Assembly (NCBI GenBank): GCA_024280115.1
Contig: JAJRQT010000052.1
Coordinates: 1 to 52,611 of the forward strand
Origin: Bacteroidota bacterium
Lineage (GTDB): Bacteria; Bacteroidota; Bacteroidia; Cytophagales; Cyclobacteriaceae
Direction of reading: 5' to 3'
Length of the DNA: 52,611 nt
The notes beneath the pieces were generated by a model, which worked only from the letters and a program-made list of their open reading frames with translations, was not told where the DNA came from and did not search any database. The position numbers were made by a program, and so were the translations under genes. Below are positions 24,947 to 34,055 of the stretch, piece after piece (the first letter of the stretch is position 1; each line of letters starts with the position of its first letter).

Positions 24947-27943
24947 ATGTATCTCAATTGTCATTCATATTTTAGTTTCAAGTACGGCACACTAAGTCCG
25001 CAGGAGTTGTTTGATGAAGCCAGGAAGCACAAAGTGAAAAAGCTGGTGCTCACGGATATTAATAATACTTCCGGCTACATCGAGCTGTTGCGCATTTGCA
25101 GTGAAAACCGGGAGGAACATGAGCTGCAAATTGCCCTGGGCATTGAGTTTCGGGATGATGATGAATTGCTGTACATCGGAATTGCTGAAGATAACGATGG
25201 TTTTGAAGAACTCAACAGGTACTTGTCCCACCACAATGCAGCGGAAATTCCATTGCTTTCCCGGGCGCCGGAATTCAACCATACCTATGTCATCTATCCG
25301 CTGGGTAGTTGCAGCCCGGCGGATTTAAATGACAATGAATTTATTGGAATTAAAACCCATGAGGTAAGCAAAGTTTCACGATCAGCTTGCAGGGATTACC
25401 TGCACAAGCTCGTGATTTGGCATCCGGTTACGTTTAAGAATAAAATTGGATTCAATATTCACCGCCTGCTCAAAGCCATTGGTGAAAACACCATTTTGAG
25501 CAAACTGGACAAAAAGCTCGAAGCCAATTCCAACGAAATGATGCTCCCTGAATCAGAACTTCTGGCGCATTACTGGCAGTATCCCCAGATCATTTCCAAT
25601 ACTACAAACCTGCTGGAAAGTTGTAGCATTAAATTCGAGCTGGGCACAGCGAAAAATAAAAAAGAGTTCTCTGAAAGCCACAAAAAAGACCATGCCCTAC
25701 TAAGGACGTATGCGCTGGAAGGGTTTCAGAAACGCTATGAACAATACAGCAGCTATGCCATGCAGCGATTGCTAAAAGAACTGGATGTAATCGCCGACCG
25801 GAAGTTTGAAGCTTATTTTCTGATCTCCAGGGATATCGTTGAATTTGCCAGGCATAAGAATTTTTCGCATGTGGGCAGGGGCAGCGGCGCCAACAGCATG
25901 GTGGCCTACTGCCTGGGAATTACGGAAGTTGACCCTATTGAGTTAGATTTGTATTTCGAACGGTTTTTAAACCCATACCGCAGTTCCCCGCCCGATTTTG
26001 ATATTGATTTCTCATGGAAAGATCGCGATGAAGTGATTGCGTACATCCTCAACAAATATTCGACAAGCCACGCATCATTGCTAGCTGCGTACAATACGTT
26101 CCAGGGAAAATCCATCATCAGGGAGCTGGGCAAAGTATTTGGATTGCCCAAAAGCGATATCGACAAAATAGTGAACAGGCCATTTGAGATGCGCGATCGG
26201 GATGAGATCACGCGGCTTATTTTCAGGTATGCAGATCATTTGCACGATATTCCGCAAAACCTCTCCATACATGCCGGAGGGATATTGATCACTGAAAAAC
26301 CGATTTATGCCTATACGGCCACGGAGATCCCCCCGAAAGGGTTCCCCATCACGCATTTCGATATGTACGGGGCCGAAGATATGGGCATTCACAAATATGA
26401 TATCCTGAGTCAGCGTGGTCTTGGGCACATCAAAGATGCAGTGGAGATTATTGAAGAAACAAAAGGAATAAAGATCGACATCACTCAAACAAGCAAATTT
26501 AAGCAGGATCCCCTGGTCAATCAGTTGCTGATGCAGGGCAGATGCATGGGGTGTTTTTACATAGAATCACCCGCCATGCGCATGTTGCTCGGCAAACTCA
26601 ATTGCAAGGATTACATCACCTTGGTTGCAGCCAGCTCTATCATCCGGCCAGGGGTTGCCCGCTCCGGCATGATGCGGGAGTACATCCATCGCCATCACAA
26701 TCCGGATAAGTTTGAATACATCCATCCGAAGATGGGGGAGCTGATGGAAGAGACCTATGGTGTGATGGTGTATCAGGAGGATGTGATCAAGGTGGCGCAC
26801 CACTTTGCAGGATTGGGCCTGGGCGAGTCAGATATTTTGAGAAGGGGCATGTCGGGCAAGTTCAGGTCGAGGAAGGAATTCAAGCGGGTCGAGCAAAAGT
26901 TTTTTTCTAACTGCAAAGAACTGGGTTATCCCGATGCGATTACCAATGAAGTCTGGCGACAGATCGAAAGCTTTGCGAGCTACTCATTTTCGAAGGCGCA
27001 TTCGGCAAGCTATGCTGTAGAGAGCTATCAAAGTCTGTACCTGAAAGCCTATCACCCATTGGAATTTATGGTGGGCGTGATCAACAATTTTGGCGGGTTC
27101 TACCGCACGGAATTCTACTTTCATGAAGCCCGTATTGCCGGAGCCAACATCAAAGCTCCCTGTGTGAATACCAGCGATTATTTGACTAAAATCATAGGAA
27201 AGGACATCTATATGGGATTCATCCATCTCAAGAGCCTGGAGCAAAAAGTAGGGGAGGGCATTCCAAAAGAGCGCGCTGCGAATGGCCCGTATTCCGGGAT
27301 GGAGAATTTTGTTCAGCGCATTCCCATTGGCATGGAACAGGTGAACATCCTCATCCGGATTGGCGCTTTCCGGTTTACCGGCAAAACAAAACGCACATTG
27401 CTTTGGGAAGCCAGGCTGATGTACAGTGAGAAGAAGGAGGTGCGGCATTCCATGAGCATTTTCGAACCCCAAGCCAATTATCAGGTGCCGGTATTGGAAA
27501 AACGCCCATTCGAAGACGCCTTCGACGAGCTGGAATTGCTTGGGTTTACATTGTGTGATCCTTTTCTTTTGCTCGAAACCGATAATTTTGGAAATGTAAA
27601 AGCGACTGATCTCAAAAATAGAATTGGTAAAAATATAGAAATCGTCGGCTACCTCGTCACCACAAAAAACACGCATACCAAAGATCACAAGCTCATGCAT
27701 TTCGGTACTTTCCTGGATAATGAGGGCATGGTGTTCGACACGACCCATTTTCCTAATACGTCAAAAAGATATCCCTTTCGGGGAAAAGGATTCTATCGGA
27801 TGAAGGGAAAAGTAGTCGAAGATTTTGGCTATCCGATGATCGAGGTCAGCTATATGAACAAAGAAACCATGGTGCATAAGCATCCTGAGGAGAACCCAAA
27901 GATGGAGAATGTAAGGATGATCGGTGAGGGGAAAGGGTATTAA
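24947..27943 (+). CDS. DNA polymerase III alpha subunit, DnaE-type (error-prone branch)
   Basis: The 998-residue protein is a C-family polymerase. It has an N-terminal PHP domain (about 1-200), a polymerase core with GRGSGANSMVAYCLG and the catalytic loop PPDFDIDF (Asp350, Asp352, Asp354), a helix-hairpin region and a C-terminal OB fold (NIEIVGYLVTTKNTHT). It is shorter than replicative DnaE (about 1160 residues), like DnaE2/ImuC and the Bacteroidota paralogue that works with a Y-family polymerase. The PHP metal motif is degraded: LNCHSYFS replaces the HxH start and TDINN replaces TDH, so PHP proofreading is probably lost. No dinB, imuB or lexA gene lies next to it here. Palindromes just upstream suggest damage-type control. 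Confidence 0.92.
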   Translation: MYLNCHSYFSFKYGTLSPQELFDEARKHKVKKLVLTDINNTSGYIELLRICSENREEHELQIALGIEFRDDDELLYIGIAEDNDGFEELNRYLSHHNAAEIPLLSRAPEFNHTYVIYPLGSCSPADLNDNEFIGIKTHEVSKVSRSACRDYLHKLVIWHPVTFKNKIGFNIHRLLKAIGENTILSKLDKKLEANSNEMMLPESELLAHYWQYPQIISNTTNLLESCSIKFELGTAKNKKEFSESHKKDHALLRTYALEGFQKRYEQYSSYAMQRLLKELDVIADRKFEAYFLISRDIVEFARHKNFSHVGRGSGANSMVAYCLGITEVDPIELDLYFERFLNPYRSSPPDFDIDFSWKDRDEVIAYILNKYSTSHASLLAAYNTFQGKSIIRELGKVFGLPKSDIDKIVNRPFEMRDRDEITRLIFRYADHLHDIPQNLSIHAGGILITEKPIYAYTATEIPPKGFPITHFDMYGAEDMGIHKYDILSQRGLGHIKDAVEIIEETKGIKIDITQTSKFKQDPLVNQLLMQGRCMGCFYIESPAMRMLLGKLNCKDYITLVAASSIIRPGVARSGMMREYIHRHHNPDKFEYIHPKMGELMEETYGVMVYQEDVIKVAHHFAGLGLGESDILRRGMSGKFRSRKEFKRVEQKFFSNCKELGYPDAITNEVWRQIESFASYSFSKAHSASYAVESYQSLYLKAYHPLEFMVGVINNFGGFYRTEFYFHEARIAGANIKAPCVNTSDYLTKIIGKDIYMGFIHLKSLEQKVGEGIPKERAANGPYSGMENFVQRIPIGMEQVNILIRIGAFRFTGKTKRTLLWEARLMYSEKKEVRHSMSIFEPQANYQVPVLEKRPFEDAFDELELLGFTLCDPFLLLETDNFGNVKATDLKNRIGKNIEIVGYLVTTKNTHTKDHKLMHFGTFLDNEGMVFDTTHFPNTSKRYPFRGKGFYRMKGKVVEDFGYPMIEVSYMNKETMVHKHPEENPKMENVRMIGEGKGY

Positions 27944-27978
27944 AAGAGAAAAATCATCAAATAATTATTATTCACTCT

Positions 27979-28851
27979 TTACAACACCGTTGAAAAATAG
28001 TCCTCTACCTGGCACAACTCTTTACTTATACCCCAGATCTTTTTGGCGTCTTCTTCTATGTAGGACTTTTTAGAAGATGGTTTTATTTTACATTTATCCC
28101 AATATCTTCCACTGACGCCTCTTATTTCGTTCGAACTTGCAAGGTAAATAGACGTCTCTGCACCTCTTGCAGGACTCACGCCGCCCATTCTTCTTATTCG
28201 CCAGGCAAAACTGTGAAAAGAAATGGCGTGTTTAATCCCGATATCCGTCTTTACCAAACCCGGTTGTACACAATTAATCGATATATTGTTGATTCCCCTG
28301 GATTTAAGTTGCCTGTCAAGCTCATAGACAAACATAACATTGCATAATTTCGATTGTGCATAGGCTTTGATGCCATGATATTTCTTACCCAATGCCAAAT
28401 CATCAAAATTAATTTTACCATGAAAATGAGAATCGGAACCTACGCATATAATTCGTGCATCATCAGCCTTTATAAAAGCGCCAAGTAACAAGTGAGTGAG
28501 ATAAAAATATGCGAGGTGGTTAATAGCAAATTGCCTTTCAATTCCATCTTCCGTCAGTACGAGATTTGAAAACCATGCGCCGGCGTTGTTTACTAAAACG
28601 TCAATTTTATCATGCGCTTTTAATATATATTTTGAAGCGTCTCGTATAGACTTCTGAGAGCTTAAATCCACAAGGATAAAATCAATACTCTTATTTTGTG
28701 ATTTTGCTTTTATAGATTTTACTGCCGCTTCGGCTTTTTCCTGGTTTCTGCTAAGAATTATGACATTTGCACCCTGATGGGCTAATGACAAAGCGGTTTC
28801 GAATCCTATCCCGGAATTTCCCCCGGTCACAATACAGGTTTTCCCCTCCAT
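27979..28851 (-). CDS. SDR oxidoreductase, retinol dehydrogenase-like
   Basis: This 290-residue short-chain dehydrogenase has TGGNSGIG at residues 9-16, NNAG at 88-91, Ser139 in VGSDSH and YAQSK at 164-168. The block RQFAINHLAYFYLTHLLL and the tail SPARGAETSIYLASS are typical of the retinol dehydrogenase/WW-oxidoreductase-like branch, which acts on lipophilic alcohols or aldehydes with NADP(H). No signal peptide is present. It converges with the polymerase gene (35 bases apart) and diverges from the histidine phosphatase gene (93 bases). Confidence 0.9.
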   Translation of the reverse strand: MEGKTCIVTGGNSGIGFETALSLAHQGANVIILSRNQEKAEAAVKSIKAKSQNKSIDFILVDLSSQKSIRDASKYILKAHDKIDVLVNNAGAWFSNLVLTEDGIERQFAINHLAYFYLTHLLLGAFIKADDARIICVGSDSHFHGKINFDDLALGKKYHGIKAYAQSKLCNVMFVYELDRQLKSRGINNISINCVQPGLVKTDIGIKHAISFHSFAWRIRRMGGVSPARGAETSIYLASSNEIRGVSGRYWDKCKIKPSSKKSYIEEDAKKIWGISKELCQVEDYFSTVL

Positions 28852-28944
28852 AAAATAATTATTTATTACGAAATTAATGTGGATATTTCACTACTCAAAA
28901 CAAATATAAATCTATATTTATTGATATCGTAACGAGCGCCACGG

Positions 28945-29685
28945 ATGCATAAATTAGTAATCACATTCCTTTTTCTCTTTATATTCACTGAATTTATTGC
29001 GCAATCACATATAAAAAAAAATATCTCCAAATTCCAAAAGGAAAGAAGTGACAATGGAATTTGCCTCGATTTTATCCGAGATGATGATTTACCGGGAATT
29101 GATGAAAGGATGATCGAGCAGATTATTATCATTCGTCACGGGGAACCTGCAATGAATAAAAGAGGCTGGAAAAACAGGAAAGAGGCCATCAGATATATGG
29201 AGGTGTATGATTCTGTAGGAGTATATGACCTTGATAAAAAACCAATTTGCCTGAGAGAACATGACCCGGCAGAAGTATTTACAAGCAAATTACCGAGGGC
29301 CATCAATACGGCAGAAAAGACTTTTGATGGAGAAATGCGTCTGAAATCCATGGAGCTTTTCAATGAATTTGAAAGGAAAATAATTAAGTTCCCAAACATA
29401 AAATTACCCAGGCAGTTTTGGTCAGTTACCACGCGAATCGTGTGGATGATGGGCTTTAATAAAAAAGGGATCGAATCATTTTCTGAAGCAAAAAATCGTT
29501 CTAAAGAAGCCGCTTTATTTCTGGATGCTAATGCCGGTGACTTTGGAAAAACAGTATTATTTGCCCATGGGTTTTTAAATAAATATGTTAAGAGATATTT
29601 AAAAAAAACAGGTTATAAAGTTGTGAACCTGAACGGCCAGGAATATCTTGGGGCATACTATTTTTATAAATTAAATTACCACTGA
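28945..29685 (+). CDS. Exported histidine phosphatase family protein
   Basis: The protein has 246 residues with a signal peptide ending at FIAQ (about residue 20). The phosphohistidine motif is RHGE with Arg64 and His65. Further family positions are Arg in TSKLPRAINTAE, Glu in FNEFERK and a second His in LFAHGFLNKY. All catalytic residues are present. Histidine phosphatases remove phosphate from sugars, phosphoproteins or phytate-like substrates; here the signal peptide places the enzyme in the periplasm. The substrate is unknown. Confidence 0.87.
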   Translation: MHKLVITFLFLFIFTEFIAQSHIKKNISKFQKERSDNGICLDFIRDDDLPGIDERMIEQIIIIRHGEPAMNKRGWKNRKEAIRYMEVYDSVGVYDLDKKPICLREHDPAEVFTSKLPRAINTAEKTFDGEMRLKSMELFNEFERKIIKFPNIKLPRQFWSVTTRIVWMMGFNKKGIESFSEAKNRSKEAALFLDANAGDFGKTVLFAHGFLNKYVKRYLKKTGYKVVNLNGQEYLGAYYFYKLNYH

Positions 29686-29950
29686 CTGATGTCGGTTGAT
29701 TTATAAATTGATTATCAAAGAACGAACTTAAAAACTGAATATCGAATATCGAACATTTGAATTATGAATTTTGAACCGAAAATTCAGCAGCCCTTATTAT
29801 TTTGTTTGCTTCATTCTTCTTCATTCGTTATTCAATTGTTCTGTATTCAAAAGAAGTCAAAATGAAGTCTTCGCCAATAGGTGGGAGATTCTCGTATTCA
29901 GCTTGTTAGTCCTCCCATTTTCCATAAGGGACAATTAAATAGAAAAAAAT

Positions 29951-31645
29951 ATGCAAATAAAGATAAAACATCGTAAAAAAGCCCAGGAATCAAGGTCGGC
30001 CATTGAGCGATTATATATCATCATGAGGCATTTGTTCATCCGGGGAAGTTACAAGCCGCTGGGGGTATCGGGGAGCTCTATTATTAAGTCATTACTGACA
30101 TTAAATCCTGAAATTTACGGATCGATAAGTGATGAGGAAAAAGTTGAAATTGACGGATTGTTGTATGTCATCGATAGATTGCCCAAGGGGATAGAAGAAT
30201 GCCGTCAGATCAATTTAATCTCCCGGGAAGGTTATGAAAATTCTGGTTTTGATGTAATTATTCCAGCCAAACGAAGGCGCAATTGCTATAGGGTTGATAC
30301 TGATCAAATGTATATCGAGGTTACCCGTGGACGCAGCGATATTTATGATATTTTGACACATTTAACATTTATATACATAGAGGCTGAAAAGATTAAAAAG
30401 CATGCGCTTGACCATAAAGGCCGCAGAGCGCTGGCCTGGCAAAAGATAGAAGAAATTATAAAAAAAGAGGCCGGTGAAGAAGCATTTAGCAAGGAACAAG
30501 GATTTGCTCATCTGAGTGTTTTGCTGGGGAGGACTTTTGAAGAGACCGAAAGCGGATATAGGAAATTCGCGCAGTCAGGCAATAAAAACTCTTTATTCCA
30601 TATTATCTACTGGATGGGGAAACTTGCCATGCAGGAAACAACTGAAGGACTTACCAGGGAGGTGACCTTTTCATCCACTTTGAGAGAACGGATCGGGCAT
30701 CATACCTATGGGGAATTGTGGGCGACAAAGATTAAAAAGTATTTGTATGAAAATGATTTACTCAAAAGACCTCTTCATATTATCAGTGCGAACCTCCATA
30801 GTTTTGTGAATTCAATTTATGCTTTTCCCGTTTTATCCACACAAAAAAATCCTCATTCCATAGAAGATCTTGCCGAAAAATTAAGTGATAAAAAGAATGA
30901 CAAGTTACGGCGCCGGGTTCTGGAATATGCCAAAAAAAATGGCATGGTTGAAATTGAAGATACTTCTGGCACAAATATTTCTGTTCAGATCATAGATACC
31001 TCAAAATTACCTCTCGATAAGCTTTCAGATGAATTGAAAGTAAATCACAAAAAAATAATAGCTGAAAAACCCGTAATTCTAATAATGGATTACGCCTTTG
31101 GAGAGCAGGCCTACGAAACTATGGATGAGTTATTGAAAAGCTATGAAATCGATGAGAACACTGAAATTTCAAGTAATGTCATTTCTATATCCGTCATGGG
31201 AAAAGCGGGTGTATTGGAGGGCAATAAGGGAGATATCATGATCCCTACAGCACATGTTTTTGAAGGGACTGCTGACAATTATCCCCTGGAAAATGATTTA
31301 TCAAAATCTGATTTTGAAGATATTGACATTAATGTTACGGAGGGAACTATGGTTTCTGTTTTGGGAACCAGCCTTCAGAATGTTGATGTTCTGAAATACT
31401 TTTTGAAATCTTCCTGGAGAGCAATTGGTTTGGAAATGGAAGGCGTCCATTATCAGAAAGCCATACAGTCGGCTTCGAAAATCCGCAGGAGTATCAGGGA
31501 GGATGTGAAAGTAAGATATGCATATTATGCTTCTGATAATCCGCTACTTACAGAAAATACCCTGGCATCCGGCAGCCTTGGACTCGAAGGGGTAAAGCCA
31601 ACGTATGCCATCTCTGTTAAAATTCTAAATAAGATATTTTCGTAA
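29951..31645 (+). CDS. DUF6909-like protein with nucleoside-phosphorylase-like C-terminus
   Basis: This 564-residue cytoplasmic protein matches, from memory, the Bacteroidota family DUF6909, whose function is unknown. The N-terminal half is helical and charged (SAIERLYIIMRHLFIRGSY, DILTHLTFIYIEAEKI). From about residue 370 the sequence VILIMDYAFGEQAYETMDELL, then ISVMGKAGVLEGNKGDIMIPT and later GLEMEGVHYQKAIQSA resemble nucleoside phosphorylase/nucleosidase blocks, including the EMEG region that binds ribose. This suggests a phosphorylase-like fold, not a proven activity. The next gene, an ACT protein, starts 11 bases after the stop, so the two are almost surely cotranscribed. Confidence 0.6.
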   Translation: MQIKIKHRKKAQESRSAIERLYIIMRHLFIRGSYKPLGVSGSSIIKSLLTLNPEIYGSISDEEKVEIDGLLYVIDRLPKGIEECRQINLISREGYENSGFDVIIPAKRRRNCYRVDTDQMYIEVTRGRSDIYDILTHLTFIYIEAEKIKKHALDHKGRRALAWQKIEEIIKKEAGEEAFSKEQGFAHLSVLLGRTFEETESGYRKFAQSGNKNSLFHIIYWMGKLAMQETTEGLTREVTFSSTLRERIGHHTYGELWATKIKKYLYENDLLKRPLHIISANLHSFVNSIYAFPVLSTQKNPHSIEDLAEKLSDKKNDKLRRRVLEYAKKNGMVEIEDTSGTNISVQIIDTSKLPLDKLSDELKVNHKKIIAEKPVILIMDYAFGEQAYETMDELLKSYEIDENTEISSNVISISVMGKAGVLEGNKGDIMIPTAHVFEGTADNYPLENDLSKSDFEDIDINVTEGTMVSVLGTSLQNVDVLKYFLKSSWRAIGLEMEGVHYQKAIQSASKIRRSIREDVKVRYAYYASDNPLLTENTLASGSLGLEGVKPTYAISVKILNKIFS

Positions 31646-31656
31646 ATAAATTTATC

Positions 31657-32037
31657 ATGGAAATTGAACTTGAATTGCTGGAATTTGAATTGACGATTGC
31701 AAAATTAGCCGAAATCAGAGATTTAGATTCACTTTTCAATAAGGCCCGGTTTGTGTCACTGACAAAAACAGCTGATGAATTATCACTGGTTATTGATTCG
31801 GACAATATGCCAAAAGTTCAATTTGCCAATGAAGGATGGAAAGCCTTCAAAATCATTGGTCCACTTGATTTCTCACTTGTCGGAATTGTACAAAAGGTGA
31901 TAGAGCCACTAGCAGCAAATAATATCAGTATATTCAATTTATCAACTTTCGATACTGATTATATAATGGTTAGAAAAGAACAAGTTAACAAGGCGGTTGA
32001 AGTATTGAAAAAATCATTTAAAATGAAAAGTGCATAG
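31657..32037 (+). CDS. ACT domain protein
   Basis: This small cytoplasmic protein of 126 residues has two ACT-like halves. The second (GPLDFSLVGIVQKVIEPLAANNISIFNLSTFDTDYIMVRKEQVNKAVEVL) is a clear CASTOR-type ACT domain that binds amino acids in related proteins; the first carries a short strand-rich segment ending LSLVIDSDN. The gene follows the DUF6909-like gene by 11 bases, so it may be a regulatory partner that senses an amino acid. That partnership is inferred. Confidence 0.8.
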   Translation: MEIELELLEFELTIAKLAEIRDLDSLFNKARFVSLTKTADELSLVIDSDNMPKVQFANEGWKAFKIIGPLDFSLVGIVQKVIEPLAANNISIFNLSTFDTDYIMVRKEQVNKAVEVLKKSFKMKSA

Positions 32038-32057
32038 ATAGATGAATCATCGGTTGA

Positions 32058-32207
32058 TTAGTTTCCCAATGAATTTTTCGTTACCCATATCCTCCAGCCA
32101 ACAATCAATTTATCTGTCTTCGACAGCTTGGTGAGATCTTTATTTTTATAACTTGGCAAAAGGGTTTTATTAGCTTTTGCAAGCATCTTGAAAATAGTAA
32201 GTTTCAT
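32058..32207 (-). CDS. Small basic protein, 49 residues
   Basis: The minus strand from 32207 to 32058 encodes 49 residues beginning MKLTIFKMLAKANK and ending WVTKNSLGN. The composition is strongly coding-like: basic amphipathic N-terminus, LLPSYKNKDLTKLSKTDK in the middle and the block IVGWRIWVT near the end. It resembles, from memory, short conserved Bacteroidota proteins with the pattern LPSxxKKxLxK...IIGWRYYVT. No function is known. It lies antisense to the ACT gene region with its stop 20 bases beyond the ACT stop codon. Confidence 0.65.
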   Translation of the reverse strand: MKLTIFKMLAKANKTLLPSYKNKDLTKLSKTDKLIVGWRIWVTKNSLGN

Positions 32208-32311
32208 GTTTATTTATAAGATAGACTTAATTGAAATTGAAAGATCATAAAAATCGTGATTCTATCAAAATCTATTATTAATTTGAGAAATCAATCTCAA
32301 CAACTTTTTGA

Positions 32312-32774
32312 TCTATATTGATTTATATAGGTAAAAAACATATTGCCACAGATTCTCAGATTAGTTTTATGAAATATTCAAAACAAGAATATCCTTTTCA
32401 AAAAGAAAGCTTTCAAATTATTGGAATATGTATGGAAGTCCACCGCATTTTAGGCAAGGGGTTATTGGAGATAGTATATAAAGATGCCATTGAATATGAG
32501 CTTAAAAAGAAGAAAATATCTTATATGCGTGAGAAAAAATATGAGGTTGAATACAAAGGGATAATTCTTCCTCATTATTTCTTTGCTGATTTTGTATTAT
32601 TCGATAAAATAATTCTGGAAGTAAAAGCACAGAAAGGAATAGTTGACAATCATTATGCCTGGGTAATAAATTATCTTGCAATATCAAAATGCCCTTTAGG
32701 TTTAATAATAAATTTTGGTGAAAACTCATTAGTTACAAAAAGGGTAATACTATAATCAGTGAATCTGTGGCAAT
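32312..32774 (+). mobile_element. GxxExxY cassette framed by terminal inverted repeats
   Basis: The left arm ATTGCCACAGATTCTCAGAT (32342-32361) and the right arm ending at 32774 are inverted copies matching at 18 of 20 positions, with the outer 14 bases identical. The GxxExxY gene fills the interval almost exactly, and its stop codon overlaps the right arm. About 30 bases upstream of the left arm (32312-32341) are also shared with the relic at 35772. The structure looks like a small mobile or formerly mobile unit, although no transposase is encoded. Confidence 0.7.
32369..32755 (+). CDS. GxxExxY family protein (PD-(D/E)XK nuclease-like)
   Basis: The protein has 128 residues from the ATG at 32369; the frame stays open upstream to 32318, but that extension would translate the inverted repeat. 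The family motif appears as GKGLLEIVYKDA. The nuclease-like core is ADFVLFDKIILEVKAQKG, with Asp, Glu and Lys in the PD-(D/E)XK arrangement, and the ending LGLIINFGENSLVTKRVIL is typical. The family has no proven role; the fold suggests a nucleic-acid-processing enzyme. It is cytoplasmic and sits between inverted repeats. Confidence 0.9.
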   Translation: MKYSKQEYPFQKESFQIIGICMEVHRILGKGLLEIVYKDAIEYELKKKKISYMREKKYEVEYKGIILPHYFFADFVLFDKIILEVKAQKGIVDNHYAWVINYLAISKCPLGLIINFGENSLVTKRVIL

Positions 32775-32826
32775 AATAATTACAAACTTTATTTCGCATA
32801 GAGTAAATTTATTTAAATATCCAACG

Positions 32827-33795
32827 ATGAAGAAAATGAATACTAGTAAAAAAAGGAGAAATTTTGTAAAAATCATCAGTACAGCAACAGTCAGCTTGCC
32901 TTTTTTAAATTTCACAAATAAAATGACATCAGTAAATGACAATTCTCCAAAAAACCAAATATGCATTTTTTCCAAGCATCTGCATTGGTTAGATTTTAAA
33001 GGTGTAGGCAAATTCTCAAAAGAACTGGGTTTTGATGGTATTGACCTGACGGTCAGAAAGGGAGGCCATGTTCCTCCGGAAAAAGCGGAAACTCTACTAC
33101 CAAGAGCTGTTGAAGAAATAAAGGCAGCGGGGGTTGATGTTCCAATGATGGCGACAAATATCAATGACCCCGATCATCCTCTTACAGAAAAGGTATTAAA
33201 AACAGCCGCAAAATGCGGCATCAAATATTATCGAATGGCATATTATCACTATGATCCAAAACTAGAAATCATAGAGAATCTCAATCTCTTCAAGACGAAA
33301 ATGAAGAAGCTTGCTGAGCTCAATGAGCATTATGGGATTTGTGGTGTTTATCAAAATCATTCCGGAAACTATGTCGGCGCTTCAATATGGGATATTTGGT
33401 ATTTATTCAAAGATCTTAACCCTGAGTTTATTGGGAGTCAATTCGACCCGCGACATGCTGTTGTAGAAGGAGGGGAGTCGTGGCCCGTTGATATGAAATT
33501 GATTAAGAACTATATCAATTGCACTGTTGCCAAGGACTTTGTATGGGAAAAAGAGGATAAATGGAAAGTGAAAAATGTTCCTTTAGGAGAAGGGATGGTG
33601 GATTTTGATAAGTATTTCTCTTTGTACAAAGATTATAAACTCTCAGGCCCTATCTCATTGCATATCGAATATCCGATGTTTCCTGTTCCGGAAGATCAAC
33701 TTAGCATTACAGAAAAGAATGAAATGGCCTCAGTACTCATGCGCAGGGAACTAAGCTTTATCAGGCAACATCTGAAAAAAGCGGGTATTTCATAA
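32827..33795 (+). CDS. Sugar phosphate isomerase/epimerase-like TIM-barrel protein
   Basis: The product has 322 residues from the ATG at 32827. An open frame back to 32767 would run into the inverted repeat and is rejected. The N-terminus KKRRNFVKIISTATVSLPFL is a Tat-like signal. The barrel contains GFDGIDLTVRKGGHVPP, MMATNINDPD, GVYQNHSGNYVG, SQFDPRHAVVEGGESW and HIEYPMF, which carry Glu, His and Asp ligands of a divalent metal as in xylose-isomerase-like enzymes. It is a paralogue type of the barrel at 6352-7248, with different surroundings. The substrate is unknown, probably a keto-sugar. Confidence 0.86.
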   Translation: MKKMNTSKKRRNFVKIISTATVSLPFLNFTNKMTSVNDNSPKNQICIFSKHLHWLDFKGVGKFSKELGFDGIDLTVRKGGHVPPEKAETLLPRAVEEIKAAGVDVPMMATNINDPDHPLTEKVLKTAAKCGIKYYRMAYYHYDPKLEIIENLNLFKTKMKKLAELNEHYGICGVYQNHSGNYVGASIWDIWYLFKDLNPEFIGSQFDPRHAVVEGGESWPVDMKLIKNYINCTVAKDFVWEKEDKWKVKNVPLGEGMVDFDKYFSLYKDYKLSGPISLHIEYPMFPVPEDQLSITEKNEMASVLMRRELSFIRQHLKKAGIS

Positions 33796-34055
33796 GGCAT
33801 ATTTTTGGGCACATTTGGTACTTAACAGCAGAGGCCTCATCATCTCAATTTTAGTGACATGATGAAATTCAGAAAGAATAATCTTAAAGTGAGTTTCCTG
33901 TTTTTTTATATAAGTAATAGATTGTAAAACATATACGCGATTATATTCAATTAATAATTCATATTTGGAACTTTGAAAAAACCAAATATTTAGCTGGAAT
34001 AATTGATAAAAAATCACGTAATTAACAATGTTTTTTAACTTAACCACACCTACTG

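Noticed and set aside
32318..32368. N-terminal extension of the GxxExxY protein
   Set aside because: The extension translates the inverted repeat; the ATG at 32369 gives the normal family length.
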